Shown piece after piece: positions 47,623 through 57,088 of a stretch of 64,000 nucleotides of DNA. Both the position numbers and the translations under genes were made by a program. Origin of the DNA: Planctomycetaceae bacterium. GTDB taxonomy: Bacteria; Planctomycetota; Planctomycetia; Planctomycetales; Planctomycetaceae. Position 1 is the first letter of the stretch, and the number at the start of each line of letters is the position of its first letter. The notes under the pieces are model-generated. The model was not told where the DNA came from and made no database searches. It saw nothing but the letters and a program-made list of their open reading frames with translations. The DNA is taken from NCBI GenBank assembly GCA_021732785.1, contig JAKFUG010000071.1:1-64000 (forward strand), given 5' to 3'.

Positions 47623-48378
47623 ATGAACAACACGTCGGCAAATTCCCACAGCAGCGGCCCGGCCATGATTGAGGCCCGCGGCCTCAGCAAGTTCTACGGG
47701 TCGTTTGCGGCGACGCAGAACGTTTCGTTCTCGGTCCCCCGCGGACAAGTCTGCGCGTTTCTCGGACCGAACGGTGCGGGCAAGTCGACCACGATGAAAA
47801 TGTTAACCGGGTACCTTGCTCCGTCGGAAGGGTCCGCGTTCATCGGCGGATTCGACGTGAGCACCGACCGGCTCGCCGCGGCGCGGTTGCTCGGTTACCT
47901 CCCCGAAAACGGTCCCTTGTATCTTGAAATGACGCCATCATCGCTGCTGCATTTCATGGGTGACATCCGCGGGATGGCGGCGAATGTGCTGCGCGATCGC
48001 CTCGAATATGTCGCCAACAAATGCTCGCTGCAAAGCGTGTGGGGCAAGCCGATCAGCAAGCTGTCGAAAGGTTTTCGGCAACGTGTGGGGATGGCCCAGG
48101 CATTGCTGCACGACCCGCAGGTGTTGATTCTCGATGAACCCACCAGCGGGCTGGACCCGAACCAGACTCACGACGTGCGTCTGCTGATTCAAAGTTTGAG
48201 CCAGACCAAAACGATTTTGCTGTCGACGCACATCCTTCAGGAAGTGAAGGCGGTGTGCGGCCGCGTGGTGCTGGTGAATGAAGGCCGGGTGGTCTTCGAC
48301 GGTCCGGTCGCCGACATGGAAGCCGGGCAGCACACGATGGAAACCCGGTTCCGCGAACTGACCGGCGCAGGCAAATAG
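47623..48378 (+). CDS. ABC transporter ATP-binding protein, GldA-like
   Basis: A 251-residue ABC ATPase of the GldA/NosF/CcmA type. Walker A GPNGAGKST, signature LSKGFRQRVGMAQAL, Walker B VLILDEPTSGLDP and the H-loop LLSTHILQE are all intact. The neighbour is an ABC-2 permease fused to a GldG-like domain, which points to the GldA-GldF-GldG type transporter first known from gliding Bacteroidota; gliding is not implied here. ATG at 47623 with AAGG 5-6 nt upstream is chosen over a TTG at 47575. First gene of a three-gene operon. Confidence 0.92.
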   Translation: MNNTSANSHSSGPAMIEARGLSKFYGSFAATQNVSFSVPRGQVCAFLGPNGAGKSTTMKMLTGYLAPSEGSAFIGGFDVSTDRLAAARLLGYLPENGPLYLEMTPSSLLHFMGDIRGMAANVLRDRLEYVANKCSLQSVWGKPISKLSKGFRQRVGMAQALLHDPQVLILDEPTSGLDPNQTHDVRLLIQSLSQTKTILLSTHILQEVKAVCGRVVLVNEGRVVFDGPVADMEAGQHTMETRFRELTGAGK

Positions 48379-48493
48379 CCTGCCGTCGTCCATGAGCGAC
48401 CATCCCGCCGGTAAACGTGACCGGCGATCTCCGCAGAGTTTGTCCCCGCCTGATTCGACATCGCCTGGTTTTTTGATTGAGGATTGCCGGAAT

Positions 48494-51166
48494 ATGCCGC
48501 GTCTGCATGTGATTCTTGCGGTTTTCCAACGCAACTTCTGGAGCTATTTCTCCGGAGTGACCGGTTACCTGTTCATTGTGGCGTTTGTGCTGGTCGGTGC
48601 CCTCGCGGCTTTCAGCGAGGAGTTCTTTACCGACAACCTGGCCAACCTCGACAAGCTGAATGCGTACTTTCCGCAGATTCTGCTCTTCCTCGTGCCTGCC
48701 ATCACAATGGGTGTCTGGTCGGAAGAAAAGAAGCTGGGCACGGAAGAGTTGCTCTTTACGCTCCCCGTCTCCGACCTCGAAGTGCTGCTGGGCAAGTACC
48801 TGTCGGTCGTGTCGGTCTATACCGTCGTGCTCCTCTTTTCGCTGACGCACTACATCGTGCTGCGGATGATCGGCGACCCCGACTCGGGATTAATCGCCAC
48901 CACTTATGTCGGTTACTGGCTGGCTGGCTGTGCGCTCCTCAGCGCCGGCATGGTGGCGTCGTATCTGACGGCGAGCACCCCGGTGGCGTTCGTGCTGGCG
49001 GCGATCCTCTGCGCGATTCCGGTCTTCATCGCCAACCTGCCGATGCCCGTGTGGGCCACGCGCTTTATCGGACACGATCGCCTCTTTGATCAACTGAGTC
49101 TCGCCGAACAATTCCGCCAGTTCGGTATGGGTTTCATCCCCCTTTCCGGCGTGTTGTATTTCGTCTCGTTTGCGGCGCTGATGCTCTATGTGAACCTCGT
49201 GCTCATCGGCCAGCGGCATTGGGCCGGTGGCAACCGCGGAACGGACATGGGCTGGCAATACGTCGCCCGCGCTGCATCACTGGCAGTCGTGCTCTTCAGC
49301 GCCAATGCCGTCATGGCCAACGTGAATGTTCGTCGCGACTGGACCACGGAAAAAATCTACACGCTCAGCAGCACCACGACCAAGCTTCTGAAAGAACTGC
49401 CCGACGATCGCCCGGTCCTGATGCAGGCTTTTGTCAGCAAGAACGTTCCGCGCGAATATGTTTCCGTACGGACATCCTTGCTCGGATTGTTGACGCAATA
49501 TCAGCAATATGGCCGCGGGCACATCACCGTCCGTGTCGTGGAAGTCGATCCCTTCAGCGACCAGGCCGACGAAGCCCGCAAGTTCGGTGTCGAACCGCGC
49601 AAGGTGCAATCGGAACGCGGCGGTCGCATTCAGGTCGACGACGTCTTCCTCGGCTGCGTCGTCAACAGCGGCGCGAATGAAGTCGTCATCCCGTTCTTCG
49701 AAGTCGCGATTCCCATTGAATACGAACTGACGCGATCGGTCCGCACCGTCGCCAGCAAAACCCGGCGCACCATCGGCATTCTCGAAACCGATGCCAAGAT
49801 CAATGGCGGGTTCGACATGCAGTCGTTTCGCAGTTCGCCCGAATGGCGGATCATCTCGGAACTGAAGAAGCAGTACAACGTGGAAACGGTCTCGGCCGCC
49901 GGGCCGATTGACGACTCGAAGATCGATGTTCTCATCGCCGTACTGCCGTCGTCGCTCGATCAGAATCAGATGGCCAACCTTGTCGACTATGTCCGCAAGG
50001 GGAAGCCGACGCTGATTTTCGATGACCCGCTGCCGGCTTTCAATCCGGGCATGGCGCCGAAGCAACCGAAGCCGCGGCAGGGCGGCATGATGATGGGCGG
50101 ACCGCCGCCCGAAATGAAAGCCGACGGCGGCAAAGCCACGTCGCTGGTGAACCTGCTCGGCATCCAATGGCAGTACGATCAAATCGTCTGGGCGGACACC
50201 ATTACGTTGCTGCACCCGGAATTCGCGGAAGTCGTGCGTCCGGAAATGGTCGCCATCAGCAAGAAGAGCGGGACCGATTCCGCCTTCAGCGACAAGAGCG
50301 AAATCACCAGGGGATTGCAGGAACTGTTGATGTTCTTCGCCGGGACCATTCGCCCGCGGGAAGGAAGCAAGCTCAAATTTGAACCGCTGTTGCGGACCGG
50401 TAAAAACGCGGGCCTGCTCAATTGGGATCAGTTCGTCCGGCCCGGCATGTTCGGCGGGGTCGACATTATCGATAACCCACGGCGAAAATCGGACGACACG
50501 GCCCACGTCGTCGGCGCGCAGATCAAGTCCGAAGAGGGTGACAAAGAAAACAAGATCAACGTCATCTATGTCGCCGATGCGGACATCATTTCCGACTGGT
50601 TCTTCATGGTCCGCGAACGGCGGATGTACAGTCTGGACCTCGATAATGTGACCTTCGTGCTCAACGCTGTCGACTCCCTGGCGGGTGATCAGGCTTATAT
50701 CGAACTTCGCAAGCGCCGCCCGAAACACCGCACATTGACGGTGGTGGAAAAGCGGACGGAGAAGTTCATCAAGCAAAGCCTCGAAGAACGCGAAGCGGCC
50801 GCCGAAGACGCCAAGAAGAAGTCCGAAGCGGAGAAAGAAAAATTCGATCAGAAGATTGAAAAGCTCGAAAAAGACGACACCCTCGATGAGGTCGCCAAAC
50901 TGCAACAGTTGGCGTTAGCCCGACAGGAACGCGATCGTAAGATCGAAGTGTTTGAAGCGCAGAACGAGCAGGAAAAACAGAAAAGGCTGGACGAGATCCG
51001 GGCGCGGGAGAAACGCGAAGTCCGCGGTGTGGAGCATTTCTACGCCCGACTGGCAACGATCTTGCCGCCCATTCCCGCGTTGATTCTCGGGTTCTTCGTC
51101 TGGTTGCGGCGGTTGCAGAACGAGCAACGCGAAGTACCACCGGCCCGTCGCCGCGCGAACCGCTAA
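48494..51166 (+). CDS. ABC-2 permease (GldF-like) fused to GldG-like domain
   Basis: An 890-residue fusion. Residues ~1-240 are an ABC-2 type permease with about six membrane helices (FSGVTGYLFIVAFVLVGALA, VPAITMGVWSEEKKLGTEELL). From about 260 a further helix leads into an extracytoplasmic GldG-like domain (YTLSSTTTKLLKELPDDRPV and DVLIAVLPSSLDQNQMANLVDYV). A charged coiled coil (EREAAAEDAKKKSEAEKEKF) lies near 770-850, followed by a last membrane helix (LPPIPALILGFFVWLRR). The ATG at 48494 (MPRLHVILAVFQRNFW) gives the family start; an ATG at 48392 would add 34 unconserved residues. Lies 115 nt downstream of the ATPase gene. Confidence 0.88.
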   Translation: MPRLHVILAVFQRNFWSYFSGVTGYLFIVAFVLVGALAAFSEEFFTDNLANLDKLNAYFPQILLFLVPAITMGVWSEEKKLGTEELLFTLPVSDLEVLLGKYLSVVSVYTVVLLFSLTHYIVLRMIGDPDSGLIATTYVGYWLAGCALLSAGMVASYLTASTPVAFVLAAILCAIPVFIANLPMPVWATRFIGHDRLFDQLSLAEQFRQFGMGFIPLSGVLYFVSFAALMLYVNLVLIGQRHWAGGNRGTDMGWQYVARAASLAVVLFSANAVMANVNVRRDWTTEKIYTLSSTTTKLLKELPDDRPVLMQAFVSKNVPREYVSVRTSLLGLLTQYQQYGRGHITVRVVEVDPFSDQADEARKFGVEPRKVQSERGGRIQVDDVFLGCVVNSGANEVVIPFFEVAIPIEYELTRSVRTVASKTRRTIGILETDAKINGGFDMQSFRSSPEWRIISELKKQYNVETVSAAGPIDDSKIDVLIAVLPSSLDQNQMANLVDYVRKGKPTLIFDDPLPAFNPGMAPKQPKPRQGGMMMGGPPPEMKADGGKATSLVNLLGIQWQYDQIVWADTITLLHPEFAEVVRPEMVAISKKSGTDSAFSDKSEITRGLQELLMFFAGTIRPREGSKLKFEPLLRTGKNAGLLNWDQFVRPGMFGGVDIIDNPRRKSDDTAHVVGAQIKSEEGDKENKINVIYVADADIISDWFFMVRERRMYSLDLDNVTFVLNAVDSLAGDQAYIELRKRRPKHRTLTVVEKRTEKFIKQSLEEREAAAEDAKKKSEAEKEKFDQKIEKLEKDDTLDEVAKLQQLALARQERDRKIEVFEAQNEQEKQKRLDEIRAREKREVRGVEHFYARLATILPPIPALILGFFVWLRRLQNEQREVPPARRRANR

Positions 51167-51227
51167 CGGCCACATTGTCATTTGAGTATTCACGGGGAAG
51201 CCCCCCGATTTGGTTGAGGATGGGGAC

Positions 51228-52838
51228 ATGACCGAAATCCAACGCACTCTCACATTTGCCGTAACGGCGGCGCTCTCGCTCGTCGTGGCTTGGGCGGCAA
51301 CCCCGGGACCACCGAAGGCCCCCAAAATTTATGAGAATGTCGGCAAAGATTTTTATCCCGACTTCAAGAACGCCGATGCCGCCAAACAATTGGACGTGAT
51401 CGCCTACAACCCCGATACCGCCGAAGCGCGCGTCTTCGGTGTGGCGTTCAAAGACGGTCTCTGGCGGATTCCCTCGCGGCACAATTATCCCGCCGATGGT
51501 AAAGACCGACTCGCCAAGTGCGCGGCATCAATGATCGAACTCAAACGGGAAGTGCTTGCCGGTTCGCGCGCCGCCGATCACACCGAATTTGAAGTTGTCG
51601 ACCCGTTGGATGAGAAGTCCGAATCGCTGAAACGCGGACAACGCATCACGCTCAAGGATGAAGCCGGCAAAACGCTCGCGGATTACATCATCGGCAAGGC
51701 CGTCCCCAGTCGCGCAGGCTACTACTATATCCGCCGTCCCGATGAGGATACGACCTACGAAGCCAAGGTCGAGCTACAACTTTCGACCAAGTTCGCCGAC
51801 TGGATCGAACCCGATCTGCTGAAACTCGATGGGCCGAAACTCAACAACATCACCGTCGACAATTACTCGGTCGATACAGATAAGGGCCGCATCCTCCGTA
51901 GCGATCAGAGTGTGCTGACCCGCAATCCGACGACCGATCCGTGGAAGCTGAAAGAACTCGACGAAACGAAGGAAGAGGTCAATCAGGACGAGGTCCGCAA
52001 GCTCGTCAGCGCATTGGATGATCTCAAAATTGTCGGCATCCGTCCCAAGCCGATCAAATTGCAGCGCGATCTCCGGCTCGACTCGGGGATCAAACTCGAT
52101 CAGGCCACGGCCATGGACTTGGGGATCAAAGGCTTCTTCTTCGCATCCACTCCCGATGGCGGCCAGCAACTGGTCTCCAAAGAGGGGGACGTGATCGCGT
52201 CCACCAATGAAGGTGTCGAGTATCTGCTCCACTTCGGCGAAGTTTTCAGCGGCAGCGAAGAGGAAATTGAATTCGGTTTTGCCAAGGGCGATGAAGCAAA
52301 AGACGCTGAGAAGAAAGACGACGGTGAGGGTGACAAGAAAGCGGCAGATACTTCAAAAAAGAAGAACCGTTATCTGTTCGTCACCACGCAGCTCAACCCG
52401 GAAGCATTGGGACCGAAGCCGGAAGAGCCGGTGAAACCTGAGGAACCGGGTGAAGCTCCCAAGGTGGATGTCCCGGTTCGCGCAGAAGACAGTCCCGCCA
52501 GTGCAGATCAACCGGAAAACGTGGGCCCGCTGGCCGAGTACAACGAAAAGAAGCGCATCTACGACGCCGCCCTGGCGAAATACGAAGCCGACAAACCGAA
52601 ATTTGAGGCCGACGAGAAATCCTACGAGCAGAAGTCAAAGGATGGCGAAAAGAAGGTGAAGGAACTCAACAACCGCTTCGCCAACTGGTACTACGTGATT
52701 TCAGCGGATAGCTTCGAAAACCTGCGCCAGGGCCGCAAGACCTTGGTGAAAGAGAAGGGGGCCGAAAAGCCCGCCGGCAATCCGGAAGCGGGTGCTCCCG
52801 GCTTCCCCCCCGGATTCAATTTCGGTGCCCCGAAATAG
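51228..52838 (+). CDS. DUF4340-like membrane-anchored protein of the Gld-like operon
   Basis: A 536-residue protein with one N-terminal hydrophobic segment (about 4-24: TLTFAVTAALSLVVAWA). A DUF4340-like extracytoplasmic beta-rich part follows (FGVAFKDGLWRIPSRHNYPAD, DYIIGKAVPSRAGYYYIRRP). The C-terminal third holds a Pro/Glu/Lys-rich stretch and a coiled coil (YEADKPKFEADEKSYEQKSK). DUF4340 genes regularly follow GldG-like genes, so it is probably a subunit of that transporter. ATG at 51228 has GAGG 8 nt upstream. A strong terminator follows. Confidence 0.85.
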   Translation: MTEIQRTLTFAVTAALSLVVAWAATPGPPKAPKIYENVGKDFYPDFKNADAAKQLDVIAYNPDTAEARVFGVAFKDGLWRIPSRHNYPADGKDRLAKCAASMIELKREVLAGSRAADHTEFEVVDPLDEKSESLKRGQRITLKDEAGKTLADYIIGKAVPSRAGYYYIRRPDEDTTYEAKVELQLSTKFADWIEPDLLKLDGPKLNNITVDNYSVDTDKGRILRSDQSVLTRNPTTDPWKLKELDETKEEVNQDEVRKLVSALDDLKIVGIRPKPIKLQRDLRLDSGIKLDQATAMDLGIKGFFFASTPDGGQQLVSKEGDVIASTNEGVEYLLHFGEVFSGSEEEIEFGFAKGDEAKDAEKKDDGEGDKKAADTSKKKNRYLFVTTQLNPEALGPKPEEPVKPEEPGEAPKVDVPVRAEDSPASADQPENVGPLAEYNEKKRIYDAALAKYEADKPKFEADEKSYEQKSKDGEKKVKELNNRFANWYYVISADSFENLRQGRKTLVKEKGAEKPAGNPEAGAPGFPPGFNFGAPK

Positions 52839-52863
52839 TTCGCACCGCTTCATTTTGAAAACA

Positions 52864-52905
52864 AGCAGGCCGGGCAATATCGACATTGCCCGGCCTGCTA
52901 TTTTT
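52864..52905 (+). terminator. Strong intrinsic terminator of the Gld-like operon
   Basis: 15-bp perfect stem: AGCAGGCCGGGCAAT at 52864-52878 with ATTGCCCGGCCTGCT at 52885-52899, a 6-nt loop, then ATTTTT at 52900-52905. It starts 26 nt after the DUF4340 stop. Confidence 0.95.
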
Positions 52906-52993
52906 GCTATCGACGCGACATTGAGATGAGGCTTCAGCGAAACTGAAGTCCCCCGTTATTCGGCCAATCGTCGCAAGTCGTTACAGGGTCAAG

Positions 52994-53079
52994 TGTCGCT
53001 GGCGGGACTCGAACCCGCACGGGGATTACGCCCCAGCAGATTTTAAGTCTGCTGCGTCTGCCGGTTTCGCCACAGCGAC
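52994..53079 (-). tRNA. tRNA-Leu (anticodon UAA)
   Basis: An 86-nt class II tRNA on the minus strand. Acceptor stem GTCGCTG (53079-53073) pairs with CAGCGAC (53001-52995), and the discriminator is A (52994). The anticodon stem GCAGA/TCTGC closes the 7-nt loop CTTAAAA, with anticodon TAA at 53045-53043. A long variable arm (GGGCGTAATCCCC) and the T loop GGTTCGAGTCC are clear. CCA is not encoded. It decodes UUA. It is the only tRNA in the window. Confidence 0.95.
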
Positions 53080-53234
53080 CCTCAAGATATGGTATCGACC
53101 GCGGATTTCCTTCGCTAGCGGTCGCGGCGAGGCCGTCTTGACGAGATTGCCATTTTGCTCTGTAATTCCTTTCGCTGACTTAAGATGTATGCGGATCAGG
53201 ATGATCCGCCCGGTGCGCGAAGGGAATTGCGCGG

Positions 53235-54356
53235 TTGTTGACATTTGATCGTTATCTGCTGCGCAGCTTTGCACACGTCTTTACCGCGTGCTTTCTGGCC
53301 CTGTTCGGGCTCATGATCATTATTGACCTGCTGGAAAATCTGGACGATTTCCTGGCCCGCAATCGCGATGGCGGGATCATCGGGCTGGTCAAAGCGATCG
53401 GCGAATTCTACGCCATTCAATCCATTTTCTTTCTTGATCGGGCCGGCCCGGCCTTGCTGGTGATTTCGGTCATGACCGTGCTGATTCTCTTTCAGCGGAG
53501 CGGTGAATTGCACCCGTTGCTCGCCGCGGGGATCCCGATGTATCGGGTGCTGCTGCCGATTGTGGGAGCCGCCGCGATGGTCAGCGGGATGCTCGCACTC
53601 AATCAGGAAATGGTCATCCCCCGGTTTGCGCATGCGGCGTATGCGGCGCGGGGAGGTGGCGACTCTGCCGCCGTCCGTGTGGAATCGATCTATGACAATG
53701 CTTCGCGGATTTCGATCGACGGTCGCAATCTGCGCATGGCGGAACGAACGATCGAGCAGGCGGAGTTTGTTTTACCGGCACCGTCCATCGCCAGCGATCT
53801 AACCATTTTGAAAGCCGAGAAGGCCGTACACTGCCCCGCAGCAAGCGGTCATTCCGCCGGATGGAAGTTGTACGGCGTGCGCCCGCGCTATCGCGAATTG
53901 GAATTGACGGAAGCGGGATTGAAAGTGATTCATCCCGGTGAAGGCGAAGACGAAGCGTTCGTCACAACGGCCGTTACCTGCGACCAACTCTACAAGCGCG
54001 GATCGAGCTATGCTTTGCTTTCGACCCGCGAATTGATGGATCGCATTGTCAGTCCGGCCTTCGGTCCGGAAACCGTGCATCGATTGATCGTTCATCTGCA
54101 CGGCCGATTCGTGCAGCCCTTGCTGAACGTGATCACGGTGTTGTTGATCATTCCGGTGATGGTTCGCCGGGAAAGCACGGGGCTGGTTGCCGATTCCGCG
54201 CTCTGCGCCGTTGTGCTCTCCATTTTCTTTGGCGCGGTCTATGCCGGAGGCTATCTGGGACAGGCCCATCTGGTCGCTCCCGATCTCGCCGCCTGGGTGC
54301 CAGTCGTCGTGGGTGGGAGCCTGTCGGCCTGGTTTTCCGGGGTGATACGAACTTAA
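53235..54356 (+). CDS. LptF/LptG family permease
   Basis: A 373-residue protein of the YjgP/YjgQ (LptF/LptG) family, the inner-membrane permease part of LPS export. TM1 is near residues 10-30 (SFAHVFTACFLALFGLMIII). Further helices lie at about 60-120, with a periplasmic beta-jellyroll-like region in the middle (about 130-260). Three helices close the protein (FVQPLLNVITVLLIIPVM, LCAVVLSIFFGAVYAGGYL). Start is TTG at 53235 (a second TTG follows at once), with AAGGGAA about 10 nt upstream. A single gene is seen here; the partner permease and LptB must be elsewhere. The next gene begins 4 nt after its stop. Confidence 0.9.
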   Translation: MLTFDRYLLRSFAHVFTACFLALFGLMIIIDLLENLDDFLARNRDGGIIGLVKAIGEFYAIQSIFFLDRAGPALLVISVMTVLILFQRSGELHPLLAAGIPMYRVLLPIVGAAAMVSGMLALNQEMVIPRFAHAAYAARGGGDSAAVRVESIYDNASRISIDGRNLRMAERTIEQAEFVLPAPSIASDLTILKAEKAVHCPAASGHSAGWKLYGVRPRYRELELTEAGLKVIHPGEGEDEAFVTTAVTCDQLYKRGSSYALLSTRELMDRIVSPAFGPETVHRLIVHLHGRFVQPLLNVITVLLIIPVMVRRESTGLVADSALCAVVLSIFFGAVYAGGYLGQAHLVAPDLAAWVPVVVGGSLSAWFSGVIRT

Positions 54357-54359
54357 AAC

Positions 54360-56054
54360 ATGTCGACTATCCGGGCTGATCTTGGCGTGATAACGGTTTC
54401 GGAGCGGGCAACTTCCGTTCCGCGATTGGCTTTAACTTCGCGCGCAACGTCATCGGCCGTGACCGTCCGCGTCCTGAGTGCGATCGCGGTGCTGGCCGTT
54501 TGCCGTTGGCTCTATCTCGGTTGGATTCCGCTGGAACTCGCGGCCGACGAAGCTTACTACTGGGATTGGTCACGCCAACTGGATTGGGGCTATTACAGCA
54601 AGCCGCCGATGATTGCGTGGATTGCGGCGCTGGCAACAAATCTGGGCGGCGACAATGCGTGGGCTCTGCGGTCCCCGGCCGTTCTCTGCGGTGCCGTCGC
54701 CTTGTGGGGCGTCTTTGCGCTGACACGTTCACTCTACGATGAACGTGTTGCCTGGTGGGCGTTCCTCATTGTGGCAGTCACTCCCGGCAATGCCGCGATG
54801 TCGCTGTTCATGACGATCGATGCACCGTTTCTTTGCGCCTGGGCCTTTGCCGTCTGGTGTGTGTGGGAACTCTTCGGCAAGGAACGTTCACCCCGCGTCT
54901 GGTTGCCGTATGCGGTCCTCGCCACAGGCTTGGGACTGCTCTCCAAACAAACGATGGTCGCATTGCTTCCGCTCACAGGAGCATGGTTAGCGACTCGGCA
55001 AAAATCGCGAAAGCCATTCCCAAAATTGACGTATGCCCTTTGGGTCAGCGGCAGTTTGCTGTTCTGCCTCCCCGCCCTGGTGTGGAACTTTCAGAACGAT
55101 TGGCTCACGGCCCAGCACACGCGCGAACATTTTCAATGGCGCGCGCTCGGTTTCGAACGTCAGCTCGCTTTCTATCTGGAATTCCACGCCGGCCAGGCGG
55201 GGATCGTTTCTCCATTGATGTATTTGCTGGTGACAGTGGTCTGCATCGCCGCCTTGATTCAATGGCGCGGCTTGCCCGACCGCGAACGATTTCTGCTCAG
55301 TTTCGGTTTGATTCCGTTGTCGATGATTACCGCGCTCAGCTTTTTCCAGCGCGTTCAACCCAATTGGCCCGTCGCATTTCACCTCACGAGTATGATTTTG
55401 TTCGCCGCGTGGGCCTGCAAGAAATGGTCCACTCAAGGATGGATTGACCGTTTCCGCAGGGGGACATTGCCCGCATTCGCAGTGAGTCTGGGTTTTCTGG
55501 CGCTCTTCTACACGACCCCGGTTGTCATGCCGCTGACACCCTGGGTCGGCGGTTCGTGCGATCCGTTATCGCGACTGCGTGGATGGAAACAACTCGCCGC
55601 CGATGTCGATGGTCTTCGACAGGAAACCTGCGGTGACGAAGAACCTCTCATCGTCACCATGACCGGCCGGGGACTCGTTAGTCAGCTCGCATTTTATCTG
55701 CCGGATCATCCCCGCGTTTACCACTGGAATGCGGCCGGAACGATCGTTTCCCAGCACGATGTCTGGGGCGGCCCCAAAGACTGTGCGGGCCGCGATGCGC
55801 TCCTCATTCTGCCCGCCAAGCAACCCGTGCCGGATCAATTCGCGGCGGCATGCACTTCGCTGACGCCGATTGGTTGCCTGCGGCAAGAACGGGGCGGCAA
55901 GCGTCACGATGATTTCGACGTCTGGTTAGGACGGAATTTATCGAAATGGCCCCTACCAGATCCGCATGCCATTCCACCATCGGCACCCATCAGCCCACGC
56001 ATCGACAATTCGCCGATCGCCGAAGCGCTCCCCTTAGAGGAATCGCGGCAATGA
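54360..56054 (+). CDS. GT39/ArnT-like membrane glycosyltransferase
   Basis: A 564-residue multi-span protein of the PMT/ArnT (GT39) fold, using a lipid-linked sugar donor. The catalytic acidic motif is ADEAYYWDWSR in the first periplasmic loop (Asp-Glu pair), followed by GYYSKPPMIAW. The later region has LLSKQTMVALLPL and many helices up to about residue 400, then a periplasmic C-terminal domain. The acceptor and sugar are not known; its position after the LptF/G gene and before a PAP2 phosphatase suggests lipid A or another envelope lipid. ATG at 54360 is 4 nt after the previous stop; its own stop overlaps the next ATG. Confidence 0.88.
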   Translation: MSTIRADLGVITVSERATSVPRLALTSRATSSAVTVRVLSAIAVLAVCRWLYLGWIPLELAADEAYYWDWSRQLDWGYYSKPPMIAWIAALATNLGGDNAWALRSPAVLCGAVALWGVFALTRSLYDERVAWWAFLIVAVTPGNAAMSLFMTIDAPFLCAWAFAVWCVWELFGKERSPRVWLPYAVLATGLGLLSKQTMVALLPLTGAWLATRQKSRKPFPKLTYALWVSGSLLFCLPALVWNFQNDWLTAQHTREHFQWRALGFERQLAFYLEFHAGQAGIVSPLMYLLVTVVCIAALIQWRGLPDRERFLLSFGLIPLSMITALSFFQRVQPNWPVAFHLTSMILFAAWACKKWSTQGWIDRFRRGTLPAFAVSLGFLALFYTTPVVMPLTPWVGGSCDPLSRLRGWKQLAADVDGLRQETCGDEEPLIVTMTGRGLVSQLAFYLPDHPRVYHWNAAGTIVSQHDVWGGPKDCAGRDALLILPAKQPVPDQFAAACTSLTPIGCLRQERGGKRHDDFDVWLGRNLSKWPLPDPHAIPPSAPISPRIDNSPIAEALPLEESRQ

Positions 56055-56839
56055 ACGGGGAATCGACGCTTGCTCGCGTCGCCACAACGACCGCAGAACC
56101 AAAACCATGGCCTTCGTCGATCCCAGCGGGCCACGGGGTTAACGCGGCGACAGACTGGATTGGCACGCCATTTCAGGCACACTGGCCGATCGCCTGGCCA
56201 TTGGGACTCATCGCGCTCTTCACGGTCGTTTTCCGTTGCACGAAGGCCGATATCGCCATCTCGGATCTGTTCTACGATCACGCAACACAACAATGGAGTT
56301 GGTTCTTCAACACCGGATGTACGCTGTTCTATCGCCGTGGAATTTATCCGGCGTTTGTTTTATTCGGCGCTTCCGTCGTTTTGCAAATCGCGGGGATCAT
56401 CGCCCGGCGCGGGAATCTCTATCGCGCGGGACTATTCTTGTCGCTGTTGTTCATCATCGGTCCGGGAATGATTGTCAATTACGGATTCAAGAATCACTGG
56501 GGACGACCGCGCCCGCATCAAATTAAGGATTTCGACGGGCCAATGGCATTCGTGCCCCTGGGGTCGCCGGGGATCTCAGCGCATCACAATTCGTCGTTCC
56601 CCTCGGGCCATGCTGCCGTCGCGTTCTACCTGATTGGCCCGGCCTTTCTGGCCAGTCCCCGACGTCGCGGACTCGGCACAAAACTCATGATCGCTGGTCT
56701 CGGCTTCGGCGGCGCAATGGCGCTCGTGCGCGTGATGCAGGGCGGCCATTTCATGTCCGACGTCGTCTGGTCGGCCGCCATCGTGTATTTCACCGCAGTG
56801 GGTCTGTCGGTGCTCATCCTCAAGCCGCGTACGTCATAA
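56051..56839 (+). CDS. PAP2 family lipid phosphatase
   Basis: A 262-residue membrane phosphatase. The three PAP2 motifs are present in order: KNHWGRPRPHQ (K-x6-R-P), SSFPSGHAAVAF (P-S-G-H), and RVMQGGHFMSDVVW (R-x5-H-x3-D). About six membrane helices. Lipid A phosphatases of the LpxE type are in this family, which fits the context, but undecaprenyl pyrophosphate phosphatase is an alternative. ATG at 56051 overlaps the stop of the GT39 gene (ATGA) and is preferred to an earlier start at 55946, which lies in the GT39 frame. Confidence 0.9.
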   Translation: MNGESTLARVATTTAEPKPWPSSIPAGHGVNAATDWIGTPFQAHWPIAWPLGLIALFTVVFRCTKADIAISDLFYDHATQQWSWFFNTGCTLFYRRGIYPAFVLFGASVVLQIAGIIARRGNLYRAGLFLSLLFIIGPGMIVNYGFKNHWGRPRPHQIKDFDGPMAFVPLGSPGISAHHNSSFPSGHAAVAFYLIGPAFLASPRRRGLGTKLMIAGLGFGGAMALVRVMQGGHFMSDVVWSAAIVYFTAVGLSVLILKPRTS

Positions 56840-57088
56840 CCGCCGACGATTCCAGAGCAGTACAAACGCCTTCTTCCTTGGGGACGGAAGGACATAGATC
56901 ACCGGACTCGCGAAGCCCGACAACGTCAGCGGCTGCAATCGGGCGTCATTGAGATCCAGCGTCGGCGATCCACTCTCTGATAACGACGGCCCCGTTTCCA
57001 GCATGCGATCCCTTCCACAAGGATGTGTTGCGGCGTAATCTGGATGCTTGTCATTGACGAATTTCGATCACTCTGAATTCGGTGCTGC

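Noticed and set aside
49277-50905. 542-residue open frame on the minus strand opposite the GldF-GldG fusion
   Set aside because: Antisense shadow of a well-supported gene; its sequence is rich in Arg/His/Phe without any family pattern.
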